In this document: positions 5,322 through 8,208 of the stretch, piece after piece | Numbering within the stretch: position 1 is the first letter of the stretch | Layout of the letters: each line of letters begins with the position of its first letter | NCBI GenBank assembly: GCA_947167415.1 | Contig: CAMVHY010000049.1 | Coordinates: 1-8,208, forward strand | Reading direction: 5' to 3' | DNA length: 8,208 bases | From: an uncultured Clostridia bacterium | Lineage (GTDB): Bacteria > Bacillota > Clostridia > Lachnospirales > CAMVHY01 | Made by a program: the position numbers and the translations under genes | Notes under the pieces: model-generated | Told to the model about the DNA's origin: nothing | What the model saw: only the letters and a program-made list of their open reading frames with translations | The model's database searches: none

Positions 5322-8208
5322 TTAGTCTATTTCCTTTGCAGTACTTTGTAAGATTATATCATCGGTTTGCTCAGATCTACTTTGCTCATTCGTATAACGT
5401 AAATATTTGTCAAAATCATTTGTTTCACAAAATTTTTGATTTGGATTTAAATCATTAAGATTGTTTTTACCCAACATTCTCGCGTACACAAGACGCACGC
5501 AAACAAAAATTATCTCAACAAATAACAAAATTGACGTTGCGATTATAAATATAATATTTAATTTTATCAACGAAATAATCAATGCCATTAAGATTATAAA
5601 AGCTACCACAAAGTAAATTATTTTTTCACATATATGCAATCTTATATTGTTGAAATTGCGTAGCATAGGCATTTTTGTTTCAGTCTTGTCATCGACATTC
5701 CCAATATCTTTTGTCGTATAAGATTCGTTTTCAATAACGCTCAAGATGTTTGATATCTTTATTTCAGTCTGATCATCGTCGTCGAATTTAAATATATCTT
5801 CACCAACGTCTTCTTCTTCATCATATCGTCTGTAAGATTTATCAGAAATCCAACCTGTTTTACTATCTTTTATCATTTGATCTGCACTAACTTGTTCCCA
5901 ATTATCACTTAAAGTTAAACCACATTTTTTATTCAGATCAGCCATCTTAATTTTAGAACCGAGTTTGGGTTTTATTTTTTTTGTCCATATTTTATATTTA
6001 TCTTCCAAAACGTGATTTTCAATCGTTTGTAATGGAATGAAAAAAGTTTGTATTGCGTTGTTTTTCCTCTTGTTGCTAAAAAATCCATTTCCGAGCATTC
6101 TATTTTTTTTGTTAAATGCCGCCAAGCTAAATTGAGACATTTCTTCCGCACCAACTGTTTTTTCATCAAGTCCACGTACCATATCTTTTATCCAGGCTAT
6201 ATTTTCTGCCAAACCTTTTTCTTGCAAAGATGTCCCCTTAATCAAATTGATTACCAAACTGTCGAATGCATTTTTTCCTGGAATCAAAAACTCTTCGTAT
6301 CGATTTTTACTCAATTGGAAAATAAATTTTTCCCTGTTAAAAATTATCATTTGCAAATCTTTTTCATTACACTTTTCAAATGCTAAATATCCAACTGCAT
6401 TAAAAACGTGTTGTATGAATTGATAAACTCTCATTACTTGCGTGTTTTCCCTGTATTCTGTCTCATAAGTTTTGGCATATTTTTTAAAACCACTTATCAT
6501 GTCAAAAATTGCTTTACTTAAGTTATCACCCAGACGGTCTATTATTGCTTTTTCTATAATATTTATTAAGTCATCGTAATCAATGACATATTTAATATTT
6601 TTGGCAATATTTTCATACAAATCTATTTTAAGCTGTTCTTCTCCTTGTTGTAGTTTGTCATTATTTTCTGATAATCCAAACTTTGACTTGGCAAGTTTTA
6701 TGATATCCGTTTCGTCTATCTTATTTTTTATAACTTCAAGCAATTTATTATTTGATCCATTAAAACTATCTTCGTTTATTATCGGTGCTTCAGATTTTTG
6801 TAAAAAATCGAAATCTTGTGCAGTTAAAAACATTGAATTCATTTGTTCTCTCGCTAAATTTTCTGTATTTTGTAATTCTTTTATCCGAGAGCCAGCTTTT
6901 TTTCTATCATTCTCTGACAAACTGTTTGTTCTGGAAGTTATTTGTTGTCTTTCTTTTGCTATCTCTTCTATCTTTCTTTGAGCAGGATAAAACGATTTTT
7001 TTAACTCGCTTAATTTGTATAGATCAAAGTTTTTGTGTTTGGTAGCCAATTGATAAGCTTCCTTTTTAAACATAAAACTTATATATACACGTAATCGCTT
7101 AATAAAATCGTTATAATTTGCATTTTCTTCTTGAAAAGTTTCAAACAGCGCTCTAGCGACCGCAATCGAAAAATATTTTTCAAACTCTTCATTGTTTGTG
7201 CAAAAACTCTTCTTATTAGCAAATCCCTGTTTTAAAGTTTCTACCAGTTTTTTCCCTTTAAACGTTAAAATATCATTTTTACTATATCGTATGTACTCCC
7301 CAAATAAATCATCAGCAGGTTTTGCAACGTTGCCATCTATACTACTAGGTTCGCCTTTTAGCATTTTTACAATTTCTTTTGGCTCAGAAAAAAAATCACT
7401 TATTTGTATTGATCTATCATTAGAACCTATTGCACTTTTAAGATTTTTAGCTGTGTTTGGATCAATAAAGTCTATAGTATCAAAATCTTTGCTAAAATAT
7501 TTAGCTATATTGCTAATAAAATCAAAATTTGTTTGTCCATGGCACGCTTGTAATTCACCACGTTGGTTAAACCAACTTTCACCAATTGCCTCTTTTATTT
7601 CGTTAAATTCATTTGAACCAATAAGGTCCTCGTATCTACTAACGTTTCTTTTGCTGTTATATTGCTCAAATTTTTCTTTTGTTTTATTCGTTACAAATTG
7701 GTATCTTTTGCATTTGTTTTTTGGTTTAGGAAAAAATTTAGAATATATCCAAGCAGTTGCATCTCGACGATATTTACCAACATTCATTTCAAATCTTCTG
7801 TTATTAGAATTATATTTAACCTGATTTGTTTCGATAAAATTCTTATAGTCAGAATCCAAGCTACTTATATGATTTATAATTTCAGAAGCAAGCATTTGTT
7901 CATGTTCATTATTTTTACCATTTTCTACATTCTTGTAAATATCTGTATCATCTTTTAAAACGTGTTCCAAAATAAAATTAATATATTTTTTATATAAATT
8001 AACTTTTTTTTTGGAATAAATCTTTTTAAAATCATATATAAAACCATCGCAGCCAATAAAATGACCTTTATCAGCTATTTGTTTCATTAAGTTTTCCATG
8101 GTCCCCATGCTTAGAGACGTGTTTAAAGATGTCCAATCCTTGTTTCTTAAAAATGGTTCTAGATTTATATGCTTATAAAATAACATGTATTTGCTGTCGT
8201 TTGATTCG
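5322..8208 (-). CDS. Very large unrecognised protein with C-terminal membrane hairpin, probably 5'-partial
   Basis: I do not recognise this protein. From the first ATG (8186-8184) it has 954 residues. The frame stays open to the window edge (ESNDSKY precedes that Met), and the 22 upstream bases hold no ribosome binding site, unlike the other operon-leading genes here, so the true start probably lies beyond 8208. The body to about residue 850 is hydrophilic and rich in Lys, Asn, Glu and aromatic residues, with no signal peptide in view. Residues 400-450 (AQRKIEEIAKERQQ, then SRIKELQNTENLAREQ) look helical or coiled-coil. Residues 789-806 are strongly acidic. Two hydrophobic helices (about 855-873 and 876-898) are joined by a very short KLN turn and flanked by basic residues, predicting both ends in the cytoplasm. 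A polar tail of about 55 residues follows. I see no nucleotide-binding, protease, nuclease or kinase motif. A membrane-tethered cytosolic protein of unknown role is as far as the sequence supports. Confidence 0.85.
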   Translation of the reverse strand, partial: ESNDSKYMLFYKHINLEPFLRNKDWTSLNTSLSMGTMENLMKQIADKGHFIGCDGFIYDFKKIYSKKKVNLYKKYINFILEHVLKDDTDIYKNVENGKNNEHEQMLASEIINHISSLDSDYKNFIETNQVKYNSNNRRFEMNVGKYRRDATAWIYSKFFPKPKNKCKRYQFVTNKTKEKFEQYNSKRNVSRYEDLIGSNEFNEIKEAIGESWFNQRGELQACHGQTNFDFISNIAKYFSKDFDTIDFIDPNTAKNLKSAIGSNDRSIQISDFFSEPKEIVKMLKGEPSSIDGNVAKPADDLFGEYIRYSKNDILTFKGKKLVETLKQGFANKKSFCTNNEEFEKYFSIAVARALFETFQEENANYNDFIKRLRVYISFMFKKEAYQLATKHKNFDLYKLSELKKSFYPAQRKIEEIAKERQQITSRTNSLSENDRKKAGSRIKELQNTENLAREQMNSMFLTAQDFDFLQKSEAPIINEDSFNGSNNKLLEVIKNKIDETDIIKLAKSKFGLSENNDKLQQGEEQLKIDLYENIAKNIKYVIDYDDLINIIEKAIIDRLGDNLSKAIFDMISGFKKYAKTYETEYRENTQVMRVYQFIQHVFNAVGYLAFEKCNEKDLQMIIFNREKFIFQLSKNRYEEFLIPGKNAFDSLVINLIKGTSLQEKGLAENIAWIKDMVRGLDEKTVGAEEMSQFSLAAFNKKNRMLGNGFFSNKRKNNAIQTFFIPLQTIENHVLEDKYKIWTKKIKPKLGSKIKMADLNKKCGLTLSDNWEQVSADQMIKDSKTGWISDKSYRRYDEEEDVGEDIFKFDDDDQTEIKISNILSVIENESYTTKDIGNVDDKTETKMPMLRNFNNIRLHICEKIIYFVVAFIILMALIISLIKLNIIFIIATSILLFVEIIFVCVRLVYARMLGKNNLNDLNPNQKFCETNDFDKYLRYTNEQSRSEQTDDIILQSTAKEID

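Noticed and set aside
6048..6981. Further plus-strand open frames of 110-130 codons within the large gene
   Set aside because: Same antisense-shadow composition, no start signals, fully contained in the minus-strand gene.
7192..7824. A 210-codon plus-strand open frame antisense to the large protein gene
   Set aside because: It has no ribosome binding site and a Phe/Leu/Ser-rich composition expected from the complement of a Lys/Asn/Glu-rich coding strand. The minus-strand frame is much longer and ends at a proper terminator.

Overview
The window is AT-rich (roughly 30% G+C by eye) and every convincing gene lies on the minus strand. Strong GGAGG-type ribosome binding sites, A/T-rich leaders, hairpin-plus-T-run terminators, TAA stops and Trp encoded by TGG all fit a low-G+C Gram-positive bacterium using the standard code. 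The sirtuin fragment has the YNQKY..PPE.ILSH.FF wording typical of clostridial Sir2 proteins, so Clostridia or a relative is my best guess. This is inference; there is no rRNA or other marker in the window to confirm it.

Layout, read in the direction of transcription (high to low coordinates). (1) 8208-5322: a very large protein (at least 954 aa, probably running past the window edge) that I do not recognise. It has a long soluble, Lys/Asn/Glu-rich body, a coiled-coil-like segment, an acidic stretch and a two-helix membrane hairpin near the C-terminus. It ends at its own terminator (5284-5256). (2) 5255-4811: about 445 nt with no confident gene. It must hold the promoter of the next operon and contains a short plus-strand coding-like fragment. 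(3) 4795-577: a tight three-gene operon. It encodes a MacB/LolD-type ABC ATPase (TTG start), a secreted and membrane-anchored protein of about five CARDB/COG1361-like beta-sandwich modules, and a MacB/FtsX-type permease whose start overlaps the preceding stop. It is closed by a terminator (564-532) with the same stem core as the first. (4) 531-266: leader/intergenic DNA with A+T repeats, a -10 candidate and an imperfect palindrome. (5) 265-1: the N-terminal 88 codons of a Sir2-family NAD-dependent protein deacylase, cut by the window edge.

Working model of the operon: the ATPase and permease form a type VII (MacB-like) ABC machine, which transmits force across the membrane rather than necessarily moving substrate through a channel. 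The CARDB-like protein occupies the gene position where many such operons encode an HlyD/MacA-type adaptor, and probably acts as an extracellular partner or substrate-capturing stalk. The large unknown protein has its own terminator and is separated by about 0.5 kb, so nothing in the sequence ties it functionally to the transporter.
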